Positions 18,303 to 26,601 of a DNA stretch of 64,000 nucleotides are shown one piece after another; positions within the stretch are counted from its first letter, which is position 1; every line of letters begins with the position of its first letter. Location of the stretch: contig JAYODE010000010.1 of NCBI GenBank assembly GCA_038106185.1, positions 1 to 64,000 on the forward strand, written 5' to 3'. The DNA comes from UBA4582 sp038106185 (GTDB lineage Bacteria > Pseudomonadota > Gammaproteobacteria > Pseudomonadales > Azotimanducaceae). Below the pieces are notes generated by a model. That model was given only the letters and a program-made list of their open reading frames with translations. It was not told the origin of the DNA and ran no database searches. The position numbers and the translations under genes are program-made.

Positions 18303-19639
18303 TGCGTTTGTCTCATTACTTTACTTTGCAGACAGCTTCATGGAAGCCAAATCTCAGAGTGCTGGCTATGGCTGGCCTGTTCGTGAGCATCATTGGTTCT
18401 GTTGTGGGGACAGCGGCTGAATTACCGCAATACGACAGTGAAGTGCATCTAGGCGTTGCCAGTTGCGCCTCAGGCGTCTGTCATGGTTCGGTTCGCCCCA
18501 GATCAAGTTCAAATGTGCTTCAGACAGAATATGTTGTTTGGAGTCGCCGAGATCGACACCGCATCGCCTATCAGACCCTGCTGACGCCGGAATCACAACG
18601 CATTGCTGCTAATCTAGGCTTAAAAAATGCGCATGAGGCTAAAGTCTGCCTGGATTGTCATGCAGACAATGTTCCTGCAGAACAGCAGGGTGAGAAATTT
18701 GTCATGAGTGATGGCGTGGGCTGTGAGGCTTGTCATGGTGGTGCTGGCGACTATATTGCCGGACATGCTGACTCATCAACCAGCAGACAGGACAGCATTG
18801 ATGCAGGACTTTACCCGACGGACAATGCCGCCAGTCGCGCAATCTTGTGTCTGTCCTGTCATCTCGGTACAGACGACAAGCTGGCTAACCATAATATTAT
18901 GGGTGCAGGACATCCGCGCCTAGCTTTTGAGCTTGACACCTTTGGCATATTACAACCTGCCCACTATGTTCTGGATGAAGACTACAAAGCGGCGAAATGG
19001 TACGGAGACAGCCTGACCACTTGGATTATTGGGCAGACTCGAAGTGCGGATCAGGCACTCAGTCTGATCGCGACCCGATTGGATAACGGCGGCCTCTTTC
19101 CTGAGTTAGCATTATTTGACTGCCAAGCCTGTCACCATCCTATGTCGAAACCTCGTTGGGTGTCTAATGAGACGGGTCTGCCGCCTGGCAGTGTCAGGCT
19201 TAATGATGCGAATTTTATCATGTTGTTTGCATTGGCAAAGGTGGTCGCGCCAGATATAGAGGTGAGCCTACGACAGCAGGTCGCGGCACTCCATCAAGCA
19301 GTCGCAGCTCGCCAGCCGTTAGCAGACTTGATCGCAAAATTAAGGGGTGATATTTCCTCGATAGAGAAAATTGCTGGCCGCGAAACTTCAGCGACTTTGC
19401 CTGAGCAGTTGCTACGAGCTATCGCACAAGCCGGTAGCGAGGATCAGTTCGCTGACTATGTAGCTGCCGAGCAGGCAACGATGGCCATTGATATGTTATT
19501 GAGTGCAGCTAATTTACGCTCTGAATTCGCTGGCTGGCTGGAGCAGCTTTACAGCAGGGTCAGTGATGAGGACAACTACAGCCCAGATGAAATGATGGCG
19601 ACCCTAACGGAATTGAAAAAGGCGCTCTCGGTGCGCTGA
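18299..19639 (+). CDS. Pentahaem cytochrome c of the c554 type
   Basis: A 446-residue exported protein (hydrophobic signal about 20-38). It has four standard haem motifs (CLDCH, CEACH, CLSCH, CQACH followed by a second His) and one expanded motif, CASGVCH at 56-62, with four residues between the cysteines. Spacing and surrounding sequence (for example SDGVGCEACHGGAGDYIAGH, NHNIMGAGHPRLAFEL) are those of cytochrome c554-family multihaem proteins. The C-terminal 150 residues are haem-free and helical. It probably shuttles electrons in the periplasm between the membrane decahaem protein and the barrel/LVIVD partners. ATG at 18299 overlaps the preceding stop by 4 nt, with GGAGA just upstream. A terminator hairpin overlaps its stop codon, so it closes the operon. 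Confidence 0.8.
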   Translation: MMRLSHYFTLQTASWKPNLRVLAMAGLFVSIIGSVVGTAAELPQYDSEVHLGVASCASGVCHGSVRPRSSSNVLQTEYVVWSRRDRHRIAYQTLLTPESQRIAANLGLKNAHEAKVCLDCHADNVPAEQQGEKFVMSDGVGCEACHGGAGDYIAGHADSSTSRQDSIDAGLYPTDNAASRAILCLSCHLGTDDKLANHNIMGAGHPRLAFELDTFGILQPAHYVLDEDYKAAKWYGDSLTTWIIGQTRSADQALSLIATRLDNGGLFPELALFDCQACHHPMSKPRWVSNETGLPPGSVRLNDANFIMLFALAKVVAPDIEVSLRQQVAALHQAVAARQPLADLIAKLRGDISSIEKIAGRETSATLPEQLLRAIAQAGSEDQFADYVAAEQATMAIDMLLSAANLRSEFAGWLEQLYSRVSDEDNYSPDEMMATLTELKKALSVR

Positions 19640-19654
19640 GGCGCCAGTTTTTTT
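19630..19654 (+). terminator. Intrinsic terminator of the redox operon
   Basis: GGTGC (19630-19634) pairs with GCGCC (19641-19645), one wobble pair, over a 6-nt loop. A run of seven T follows at 19648-19654. The stem overlaps the TGA of the pentahaem gene. Confidence 0.65.
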
Positions 19655-19838
19655 GGCACCATGACCCTTTTGCGAAGCATAGGCTTGTCTGCAAAGATTG
19701 GTTTGGGTCGATTGGATAGTCGAATGCGTATCTAATCTTGAACAGTAGTAGTTCTAAATATGATCCTAGGGCTGGCTTAGTGCTGAAATGAATCTGCGAG
19801 GGCGCCATGGGTCGAGTTAAATCGAGGACGCAAACGCC

Positions 19839-21017
19839 ATGATATTGACTAACCTAAGGATCTGGGACGGGATTGCAGACCAACTGGATGCTGAGTTTGA
19901 CGGCATTGAAGTGGTGTCAGGCAAGATTCAGCGACTGGTAAAATCCTCTTCAGTCAAAAATTCGAATGCACGTGATATGGGCGGGCTTTATGTCACCCCG
20001 GGATTAATCGACGCGCACGTGCATATGTGCCTTGACCCGGATATTAAAGATCCCTTTGAACAGGATAAATTCTCAGATGCCGAGTTGATTGAGAAAATCG
20101 CAACTCGAGCCATGCGGATGCTCAGCGCGGGAATCACAACGGCGCGAGATTTGGGTGGCGGCCGCTGGCTGGAACTGCAGGTGCGGGACAATATCAACCA
20201 GGGTGGCTTGGCGGCGACTCGGCTGATTTGCTCCGGACAGCCCATTACCTCTGTTCAGGGTCACTGTCATTTCTGGGGTGGTGAAGCGGCGGACTTGCAA
20301 AGTGCGTTGGTGGTTCTGTCGCGGCAGATTGAGCACGGCGTGGATTTAATTAAAGTTATGGCGACAGGTGGCAATCTGACGCCGGGATCGACGCCGAAGA
20401 ATGCCCAGTTTGATCGAGAGACAATGGCTCGCATTGTCAATGAGGCTCATTCCCATGATCGTCTGGTCGCGGCTCATTGTCATGGCACGGAAGGTATCGC
20501 TAATGCGGCGAGTGCCGGCGTCACGACCATCGAACATTGTTCGTGGGTGGGTGCTGATGGTTGGGGTCAAAATTACGATCCGGATGCTGTTGCTGATATG
20601 GTGGCCAAGAATGTCAGGGTTTCGCCGACTATCAATGCGGGCTGGCGAAGATACATGGGTAACCGAGATTTTGAGGCGCGAATCGCTGCTAATTTCGCCA
20701 AGATGCGTGCTGCTGGTGTGTGTCTGATTGCCTCAACGGATGCCGGCATTCCTGGCGTCTACCACCATCATTTACCCTTGGCCCTGCCTGTCTTTGCCCA
20801 TTTTGCAGGCCTGAGCGCCGCGCAGGTCCTGCGGGCGGCCACGAGTGATTGTGCCGATGCGATCGGACTGGGTGATCAGGTAGGCAGAATTTCTTTAGGT
20901 TATGGGGCAGATCTGGTGTTCTATGCCGACAATCCCTTGCAAGACCTGTCGACGCTGGCGAGGCCTGTGAAGGTGATGTCGCGAGGTGAATTCACGATGA
21001 CAGCCGGCATCGAATAA
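19839..21017 (+). CDS. Amidohydrolase family protein (imidazolonepropionase-like)
   Basis: A 392-residue metal-dependent hydrolase. The small N-terminal beta-sandwich is followed by a TIM barrel with the expected ligands in order: GLIDAHVHM (HxH), a Lys in DLIKVMATGG that is a candidate bridging residue, AAHCHG, TIEHCSW and STDAGIPG (catalytic Asp). A return to the sandwich at the C-terminus (YGADLVFYADNPLQD) is typical. The group includes imidazolonepropionases, prolidase-like and isoaspartyl enzymes, so the substrate is open. No signal peptide is visible, so it should be cytoplasmic. It lies about 200 nt past the terminator of the redox operon and is most likely a separate unit. The region before it shows no other gene. 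Confidence 0.85.
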   Translation: MILTNLRIWDGIADQLDAEFDGIEVVSGKIQRLVKSSSVKNSNARDMGGLYVTPGLIDAHVHMCLDPDIKDPFEQDKFSDAELIEKIATRAMRMLSAGITTARDLGGGRWLELQVRDNINQGGLAATRLICSGQPITSVQGHCHFWGGEAADLQSALVVLSRQIEHGVDLIKVMATGGNLTPGSTPKNAQFDRETMARIVNEAHSHDRLVAAHCHGTEGIANAASAGVTTIEHCSWVGADGWGQNYDPDAVADMVAKNVRVSPTINAGWRRYMGNRDFEARIAANFAKMRAAGVCLIASTDAGIPGVYHHHLPLALPVFAHFAGLSAAQVLRAATSDCADAIGLGDQVGRISLGYGADLVFYADNPLQDLSTLARPVKVMSRGEFTMTAGIE

Positions 21018-21143
21018 ATCATCGACTCAGCTGGCGTTGGCCTTGGTTACCGCATGGCAAGTGGCGCAATAGCCTGTATACTTCGCCAACAGTATTGAGT
21101 GCATGACTCGCGCGCTTCTTGCTTGTGCAAGTGAAGCGCTTGC

Positions 21144-21243
21144 NNNNNNNNNNNNNNNNNNNNNNNNNNNNNNNNNNNNNNNNNNNNNNNNNNNNNNNNN
21201 NNNNNNNNNNNNNNNNNNNNNNNNNNNNNNNNNNNNNNNNNNN
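21144..21243. other. Assembly gap (100 N)
   Basis: Exactly 100 N between the amidohydrolase and SDR genes, immediately followed by a tandem repeat. The true length is unknown. Confidence 0.98.
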
Positions 21244-21293
21244 TAAAGTATTTTCAATAAAGTATTTTCAATAAAGTATTTTCAATAAAGTAT
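21244..21293. repeat. 14-bp tandem repeat next to assembly gap
   Basis: Three perfect copies of taaagtattttcaa (21244-21285), then a partial copy (taaagtat), directly at the right edge of the N run. Confidence 0.85.
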
Positions 21294-21315
21294 CCGCAAC
21301 ATTGAGAGGCAACCT

Positions 21316-22083
21316 ATGCAAAACATTTTTGATCTGACCGGTAAAGTCGCCGTTATTACTGGATCAACCAAGGGTATTGGCAAGTCAATTGCAGAGCAAA
21401 TGGCATTACAGGGTGCAACTGTCGTTGTTTCAAGTCGCAAAGCCGATGCCTGTGAGGCGGTTGCTGCTGACATTAATGCTCTGGTTGCAGATGGCCCCGG
21501 CAGCGCCGTGGCGATCCCCTGCCACATAGGTGACAAGGAACAATTGCAGCAGCTGGTGGACCAGACGCACGAACGAATTGGTGAGATCGATATTTTGGTG
21601 TGCAATGCAGCTGTGAATCCCTTTTATGGCTCCATGGCCGATATACCTGATGCTGCCTTTGACAAAATTTTGGCGACCAACGTCAAATCCAACCATTGGC
21701 TGTGTCAAATGGTGATACCGGAAATGGTTGCTCGCAAGGATGGCGTGATTATCATAGTCTCCTCAGTGGGTGGTCTGAATGGAAGTTCGGTGTTGGGTAC
21801 CTATGGCATTTCCAAAGCGGCAGATATGCAGCTGGTTCGCAATATAGCGTCTGAGTATGGTCCCAGTAATGTTCGAGCAAACGCCATTGCGCCGGGACTG
21901 GTGAGAACCGATTTTGCCAAAGCCCTGTGGGAGAACCCAGAAACCCTAAGAGTCACCACCGCTAACGCAAGCTTGCGCAGAATTGGCGAGCCGGACGAAA
22001 TAGGGGGTGTTGCCGCATTTCTGGCTTCAGCAGCGGGTAGCTTTATGACGGGACAAACCATCGTCGTAGACGGTGGCCGGTGA
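21316..22083 (+). CDS. SDR family oxidoreductase
   Basis: A 255-residue classical short-chain dehydrogenase. TGSTKGIGKSIA near residue 14 is the TGxxxGIG cofactor loop, and CNAAV is the NNAG equivalent. The catalytic Ser-Tyr-Lys set is in VSSVGG and TYGISKAA. The C-terminus FMTGQTIVVDGGR is typical of FabG-like and polyketide-type members. Arg in SSRKAD after the second strand suggests NADPH preference, which is inferred. GAGAGG lies 8 nt before the ATG. The substrate is unknown, and the neighbouring DUF1499 gene gives no hint. It starts 22 nt past a tandem repeat that flanks an assembly gap. Confidence 0.88.
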   Translation: MQNIFDLTGKVAVITGSTKGIGKSIAEQMALQGATVVVSSRKADACEAVAADINALVADGPGSAVAIPCHIGDKEQLQQLVDQTHERIGEIDILVCNAAVNPFYGSMADIPDAAFDKILATNVKSNHWLCQMVIPEMVARKDGVIIIVSSVGGLNGSSVLGTYGISKAADMQLVRNIASEYGPSNVRANAIAPGLVRTDFAKALWENPETLRVTTANASLRRIGEPDEIGGVAAFLASAAGSFMTGQTIVVDGGR

Positions 22084-22150
22084 AGAGTGGCTCTTTTGTC
22101 GTTATTACCATCGTGCTAAGTCCTTCAAATTAACTCAGGAGACTAATAAC

Positions 22151-22894
22151 GTGCAAGTTACGCAGTGGTGGAGTAAGTTTTTTCTCGTGACCAGCCTGGT
22201 ATCAGTGATTCTGCTGATTGGTGGGCCGTTGGGGTACAAGTATGGCTTCGCCGAACTGCTGCCGTCTTTTGCCTCGCTATTGATCGCCCTGGTGCTGGCG
22301 GTATTGGTCTTGATCGGTGGAATGATTATGGCCTTTGTGGCGACTAACAAGGGTTTGATCGGAGATCGAAACCTGTTGTTCATAGCGATTGTGATCAGTG
22401 TAGTGCCGTTGGTTGCGATGGGTCCTCCGCTCGCCAAGGGACGCTCCGTACCGCCAATTCATGACATTAGTACCGATGTCGCCGTACCCCCGACCTTTGA
22501 TGTGGTGGTGAATCTGCGGTCCAAAGCCATGAACGATCTCGACTATGGCTCGGAGCAGGGGTCGGCGGCGGCTTTGGCGAAGCTTCAGCAAGATGCCTAC
22601 CCGGAAATCACGACGTTGAACTCAGCCCTGCCGGCCTCGGAGGCTGTTGCTCAAGCAGCAGTGATTCTTGCCCAGCAGGGCCTCGAGGTCGTCAACGTGG
22701 ATGTTGAAAATGGTCGGGTTGAAGCGGTAGCAACGACCTACTGGTTTGGCTTTAAGGACGATCTTGTGGTTCGAGTTGAGCCGACGCCCACAGGCAGCAA
22801 AATTGATGTGCGGTCAGTCTCGCGAGTGGGCCAAAGTGATCTGGGTGCAAATGCCGCTCGAATTTCAAAATTCCTGCAGGCATTCGACCAGTAG
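22151..22894 (+). CDS. Membrane protein with DUF1499 domain
   Basis: A 247-residue protein with three hydrophobic helices in the first 95 residues (about 9-31, 36-66 and 73-92), then a soluble DUF1499-like domain. The domain holds VPPIHDISTDVAVPPTFD, the hallmark of the family, and ends near SKFLQAFDQ. The function of DUF1499 is not established. I chose GTG at 22151 because a perfect AGGAG (22137-22141) lies 9 nt upstream. The frame is open further 5' to 22073, but that start would overlap the SDR gene and lacks a ribosome site. It is probably co-transcribed with the SDR gene, 67 nt away. Confidence 0.75.
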   Translation: MQVTQWWSKFFLVTSLVSVILLIGGPLGYKYGFAELLPSFASLLIALVLAVLVLIGGMIMAFVATNKGLIGDRNLLFIAIVISVVPLVAMGPPLAKGRSVPPIHDISTDVAVPPTFDVVVNLRSKAMNDLDYGSEQGSAAALAKLQQDAYPEITTLNSALPASEAVAQAAVILAQQGLEVVNVDVENGRVEAVATTYWFGFKDDLVVRVEPTPTGSKIDVRSVSRVGQSDLGANAARISKFLQAFDQ

Positions 22895-22916
22895 AGATTG
22901 ATTCAGCAAGGGTTCG

Positions 22917-23006
22917 AGAAAGCTTGATTCAAGAAAGCTTGAATAGAGAAAGCTTGATTCAAGAAAGCTTGATTCAAGAAAGCTTGATTCGAGAAAGCTT
23001 GGTTCT
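22917..23006. repeat. 15-bp tandem repeat, six copies
   Basis: Six copies of a 15-bp unit (consensus agaaagcttgattca), with AAGCTT recurring exactly every 15 bp at 22920, 22935, 22950, 22965, 22980 and 22995. The second and last copies diverge at their 3' ends. It lies between the convergent DUF1499 and gatB genes. Confidence 0.92.
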
Positions 23007-23023
23007 GGAGAGAGCGCACCAGC

Positions 23024-23051
23024 CGATTGAGGGTAACGGGTGACTCAATCG
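23024..23051 (-). terminator. Hairpin overlapping the gatB stop codon
   Basis: CGATTGAG (23024-23031) and CTCAATCG (23044-23051) form a perfect 8-bp stem with a 12-nt loop. It includes the gatB stop. No T run follows on either strand, so termination is only suggested. Confidence 0.4.
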
Positions 23052-24499
23052 AGAAGGCGCGCCTTTACCAGGTCGCTGACTTGCTGGGGATTGGCCTTAC
23101 CGCCGGTCGCTTTCATGACCTGGCCGACGAAAAAGCCCATTAATTGCATCTTGCCCGCTCGGTACTGCGCCGCCTGCTGGGGGTTATTGGCTATCACATC
23201 ATCGACTATGGGTATCAGTTCAGCGTTGTCGGAGACCTGCGTTAAGCCTTGGCTAGTGATATAAGCGTCTGGGTCTGTGGCCTCGCCTTGCCACAAAGCG
23301 GCAAAGACGGTCTTGGCAATTTTGCCAGAAATCGTACCATCTTTGATTCTTGCCAGCAGGGTGCCGAGGGCTTTCGCAGAGATCGGCAGTGAATTCAGTG
23401 ATGCAGCTGAAGGTGTCAGGGCGTCTCGGTTCATTTGGCCCAGCAGCTCGACTCTGACCCAGTTGGCCGCGAGTTTGGCATCGCCGCCAATGCTGGCGAC
23501 GGTTTCAAAGTAGTCAGCCAGCGCAACACTGGAGACTAATACCTGTGCATCAATGTCACTCAGCCCATACTCTTGAATGAAGCGTCGAGTTTTGGCGACA
23601 GGTAATTCCGGCATCTGCAGTCTGACGGCTTCAATGTAGTCTTGAGTGATCTGGATCGGCAATAGATCCGGCTCGGGAAAGTAGCGATAGTCAGTCGCTG
23701 TCTCCTTGCTGCGCATGGGTCTGGTTTCATCCTTTTCCGAGTCGTACAACCGGGTCTCCTGGCGAATAGTGCCGCCACTCTCGAGGACTGAAATCTGACG
23801 CTCGACTTCATAATTGATGGCCCGTTCCAGGAATCTAAATGAGTTCACGTTTTTGATTTCTGTGCGAGTGCCAAGGGTCTCGGTACCTTGCGGGCGTATA
23901 GAGACGTTAGCATCGCAGCGCAGGGAGCCTTGCGACATATCACCATCTGAGACGCCAAGATACGTTACCAGTTGATGAATGCAACGAGCGTAGGCTACGG
24001 CTTCTTCGGCTGAACGCATATCCGGTTCAGAGACTATCTCCAGCAAGGGTGTGCCAGCGCGATTCAGATCAATACCTGTCTGACCGTGATAGTCCTCGTG
24101 CATTGACTTACCCGCGTCTTCTTCGAGATGGGCGCGAGTGACCTGAATTGTTTTGATCGCGCCGTCTTTGAGAACGATATCGACGCTACCGCCAACAACG
24201 ATAGGGTGCTCCAGTTGGGTAATCTGATAGCCTTTGGGTGAGTCTGGATAGAAATAATTCTTGCGGTCAAAGACTGAAGTCAGGTTGATTTCGGCGCCAA
24301 TCCCCAGTCCAAAAGCCACCGCCTTGTCATAGACTCGCGCGTTGACGGTCGGCAGCACACCGGGAAAGCCCAGATCAATCGCACAGGCCTGGGTGTTAGG
24401 TGCTGCACCAAAGTCCGTGCTGGCCCCGGAAAAAATTTTCGATTTGGTCTTGAGCTGGGTATGAATCTCCAGGCCTATGACAACTTCCCAATCTTGCAT
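23045..24499 (-). CDS. gatB: Asp/Glu-tRNA amidotransferase subunit B
   Basis: A 484-residue protein and the tRNA-binding and kinase subunit of GatCAB, which amidates Glu-tRNA(Gln) and/or Asp-tRNA(Asn). The N-terminal VIGLEIHTQL and FPGVLPTVN, the Mg-binding cradle (FDRKNYFYPDSPKGYQITQ) and EDAGKSMH are diagnostic. A helical domain and a C-terminal YqeY-like tail (residues about 335-484, ending SDLVKARLLD) follow. The length is normal for the family. It is the last gene of gatC-gatA-gatB, 14 nt after gatA. The presence of the operon suggests that at least one of GlnRS or AsnRS is supplemented or replaced by the indirect route in this organism; which one cannot be told from this window. Confidence 0.97.
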   Translation of the reverse strand: MQDWEVVIGLEIHTQLKTKSKIFSGASTDFGAAPNTQACAIDLGFPGVLPTVNARVYDKAVAFGLGIGAEINLTSVFDRKNYFYPDSPKGYQITQLEHPIVVGGSVDIVLKDGAIKTIQVTRAHLEEDAGKSMHEDYHGQTGIDLNRAGTPLLEIVSEPDMRSAEEAVAYARCIHQLVTYLGVSDGDMSQGSLRCDANVSIRPQGTETLGTRTEIKNVNSFRFLERAINYEVERQISVLESGGTIRQETRLYDSEKDETRPMRSKETATDYRYFPEPDLLPIQITQDYIEAVRLQMPELPVAKTRRFIQEYGLSDIDAQVLVSSVALADYFETVASIGGDAKLAANWVRVELLGQMNRDALTPSAASLNSLPISAKALGTLLARIKDGTISGKIAKTVFAALWQGEATDPDAYITSQGLTQVSDNAELIPIVDDVIANNPQQAAQYRAGKMQLMGFFVGQVMKATGGKANPQQVSDLVKARLLD

Positions 24500-24513
24500 G
24501 CCAAGTCTCCTGG

Positions 24514-25977
24514 TTATTGGTTGTCGTCGGGACGCCGAAGGTGCCAGTCCGATGCTTGCTGGAAATTATGGGCGACTTTAAGTAAACCGCCCTCATCGAG
24601 ATGGCGCCCGATGAGCTGCAGGCCAATGGGTAAACCCTGGCTTTGCCCGGCTGGCAGGGATATTGCCGGTAGACCAGCGAGGTTGACTGAGATGGTGTAG
24701 ATGTCCTGTAGATACATGGCGACTTGGTCGTCAAGTTTTTCACCGAGTTTAAAGGCGGTAGAGGGTGTTGTCGGTCCCAGGATATAGTCAACCTGCTCAA
24801 ATGCTCGTGTGAAATCCGCGCTGATTAGACGCCGAATCTGCTGCGCCTTGCGGTAATAGGCGTCATAGTAGCCCGCAGACAAGGCAAATGTGCCAACCAT
24901 GATGCGGCTCTTGACCTCTCGACCGAATCCCTCAGAGCGACTGCGCTTGTAAAGGTCCTCAATGGATTCGGGGTTTGCGCAACGATAGCCGAACCGAACA
25001 CCATCGTAACGGGATAGATTTGAGGAACATTCAGCCGGTGCTATCACATAATAGGCGGGTATCGCCTGTTGAGTGTTGGGTAGGCTAACCTCAGAAAGTA
25101 TCGCGCCCATGGATTCGAGGGTCTTGGCTGCCGTCATCACGGCGGTGCGAATGTTGTCATCGAGTCCTGCATCAAAATATTCTTGGCAGAGACCAATTCG
25201 AAGCCCGGCAATAGGCCCATTGATTTGGGCCAGATAATTCGGCACTGGTTGATTAATACTAGTAGAGTCGCGAGGATCAAAGCCTGCCATGGCTTGCAGC
25301 AGATGGGCTGTGTCCTCGGCGGTCTGTGCCATTGGGCCGGCCTGATCAAGACTGGAGGCGTAGGCAATGACACCCCAGCGAGAGACTCGGCCATAGGTGG
25401 GTTTCAAGCCGGTAATGCCGCAGAAAGCTGCGGGTTGACGAATGGAGCCGCCGGTATCTGTACCCGTAGCGCCGGCGCACAGGCCAGCAGCCATGCTCGC
25501 TGCTGACCCGCCCGATGATCCGCCGGGTACTCGATCTCGCTGCCAAGGGTTGTGCACCGGGCCGTAGTAGCTGTTTTCGTTAGAGGAACCCATGGCGAAC
25601 TCATCCATATTGGTCTTGCCCAGGGTCACAACACCAGCTTTGTTGAGTTGTTCCACCAACGTGGCATTGTAAGGCGCGATAAAGTTGTCGAGCATTCGGG
25701 ATCCGGCAGAGGTACGCACGCCTTCGGTACAGATAATATCCTTGTGTGCAATCGGGATTCCGGCCAGGGGCGCGTGTGAGCCTTTACTTCGCGCTCTATC
25801 CATGGATGCGGCTCGAGACAGAGCCGCGTCCTTGAGTAGGGTAATATAGCTGTTAATGGATGGATCCAGCCGCTCTATGCGGTCCAGGTAGTGCTGCGTT
25901 AGTTCAACGCTGGAGTAGACCTTATCGTCCAGGTCTTGAAGCATTTGACTCAGAGTTTTCGTGTGTAACTCGCTCAT
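24514..25977 (-). CDS. gatA: Asp/Glu-tRNA amidotransferase subunit A
   Basis: A 487-residue amidase-signature enzyme that releases ammonia from glutamine or asparagine for transamidation. The catalytic Ser-cisSer-Lys set is visible: Lys in PIAHKDIICTEG, then GGSSGGSAASMAAG and TGTDTGGSIRQPA. The length matches the family. It lies between gatC (2 nt upstream) and gatB (14 nt downstream), so the three are one transcription unit. Nothing in it is unusual. Confidence 0.97.
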   Translation of the reverse strand: MSELHTKTLSQMLQDLDDKVYSSVELTQHYLDRIERLDPSINSYITLLKDAALSRAASMDRARSKGSHAPLAGIPIAHKDIICTEGVRTSAGSRMLDNFIAPYNATLVEQLNKAGVVTLGKTNMDEFAMGSSNENSYYGPVHNPWQRDRVPGGSSGGSAASMAAGLCAGATGTDTGGSIRQPAAFCGITGLKPTYGRVSRWGVIAYASSLDQAGPMAQTAEDTAHLLQAMAGFDPRDSTSINQPVPNYLAQINGPIAGLRIGLCQEYFDAGLDDNIRTAVMTAAKTLESMGAILSEVSLPNTQQAIPAYYVIAPAECSSNLSRYDGVRFGYRCANPESIEDLYKRSRSEGFGREVKSRIMVGTFALSAGYYDAYYRKAQQIRRLISADFTRAFEQVDYILGPTTPSTAFKLGEKLDDQVAMYLQDIYTISVNLAGLPAISLPAGQSQGLPIGLQLIGRHLDEGGLLKVAHNFQQASDWHLRRPDDNQ

Positions 25978-25979
25978 AC

Positions 25980-26276
25980 TTACTCTACAACCCTTGGCAC
26001 CAGGTAGAAGCCGCCATCTGTCTCGGGGGCGATCGCTTGATAGCGGTCTCGCTGATCTGCCTCTGTCACTTCATCCTGGCGGAGTTGCTGGCAGGCATCG
26101 GTTGGGTTCGACATGGGTACTACAGCCAGCGTATCTATCTTGTGCATCTGCTCCACCAGCGCCAGCACTTTAGTCATGTCTGCGGCGTAGTCATCAATGT
26201 CGTTGGCATCAATGTTGAGCTGGGATAACTCGGCGATGGTGCGCACCAGGTCCTGATTGACTGTGATGGCTGGCAT
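25980..26276 (-). CDS. gatC: Asp/Glu-tRNA amidotransferase subunit C
   Basis: A 98-residue small subunit that stabilises the GatA-GatB pair. It begins with the family's two-helix pattern (VRTIAELSQLNID) and continues with the tail that wraps GatA (VVPMSNPTDACQQLRQDEV). The length is normal. It is the first gene of gatCAB, with GGAG 9 nt upstream of the ATG and a candidate promoter at 26325-26353. Confidence 0.93.
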   Translation of the reverse strand: MPAITVNQDLVRTIAELSQLNIDANDIDDYAADMTKVLALVEQMHKIDTLAVVPMSNPTDACQQLRQDEVTEADQRDRYQAIAPETDGGFYLVPRVVE

Positions 26277-26601
26277 TAATAGGGCTCCGGCAATGAACGA
26301 GAGGTAAGTGCCTCAGGGCATGGAATGCTAATGAGGTTTCGGCAGAACATCAATATTTTTGCGATTTTAGACGAATTATCGGTTTTGGGTGCCTCTAAGT
26401 CGTCGATCTGAGCGCAGATTGACTCTCTGCTTATCCTCTGAGCAGTAAAATGTGCATCTCACGAGTGTTTGCTTGTGTGAATTCTTCCATAAATGATAGA
26501 GTTACGCTTGTTTTTACACCTAAATCATAAAGTGCCCGCGCAATGCCAAATTTGCGGACGGGATTCATGATGAAATATTTTTCTCGAGGTGCCTTGCACT
26601 C
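26277..26601. promoter_or_regulatory. Divergent gatC / mreB intergenic region
   Basis: A 325-base region between divergent operons. On the minus strand, TTGATG (26353-26348) and TAGCAT (26330-26325), 17 nt apart, make a credible gatC promoter. On the plus strand, a TTGACT at 26419-26424 has only weak -10 candidates, so the mreB promoter is not resolved. No gene is supported here. Confidence 0.45.

Noticed and set aside
21027..21143. Minus-strand open frame ending in a CATCH haem-like motif next to the second gap
   Set aside because: Only about 38 codons are visible before the N run, with no signal peptide, no start in real sequence apart from an internal Met, and no similarity I can see around the motif. 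One CxxCH in a short frame can easily be chance.
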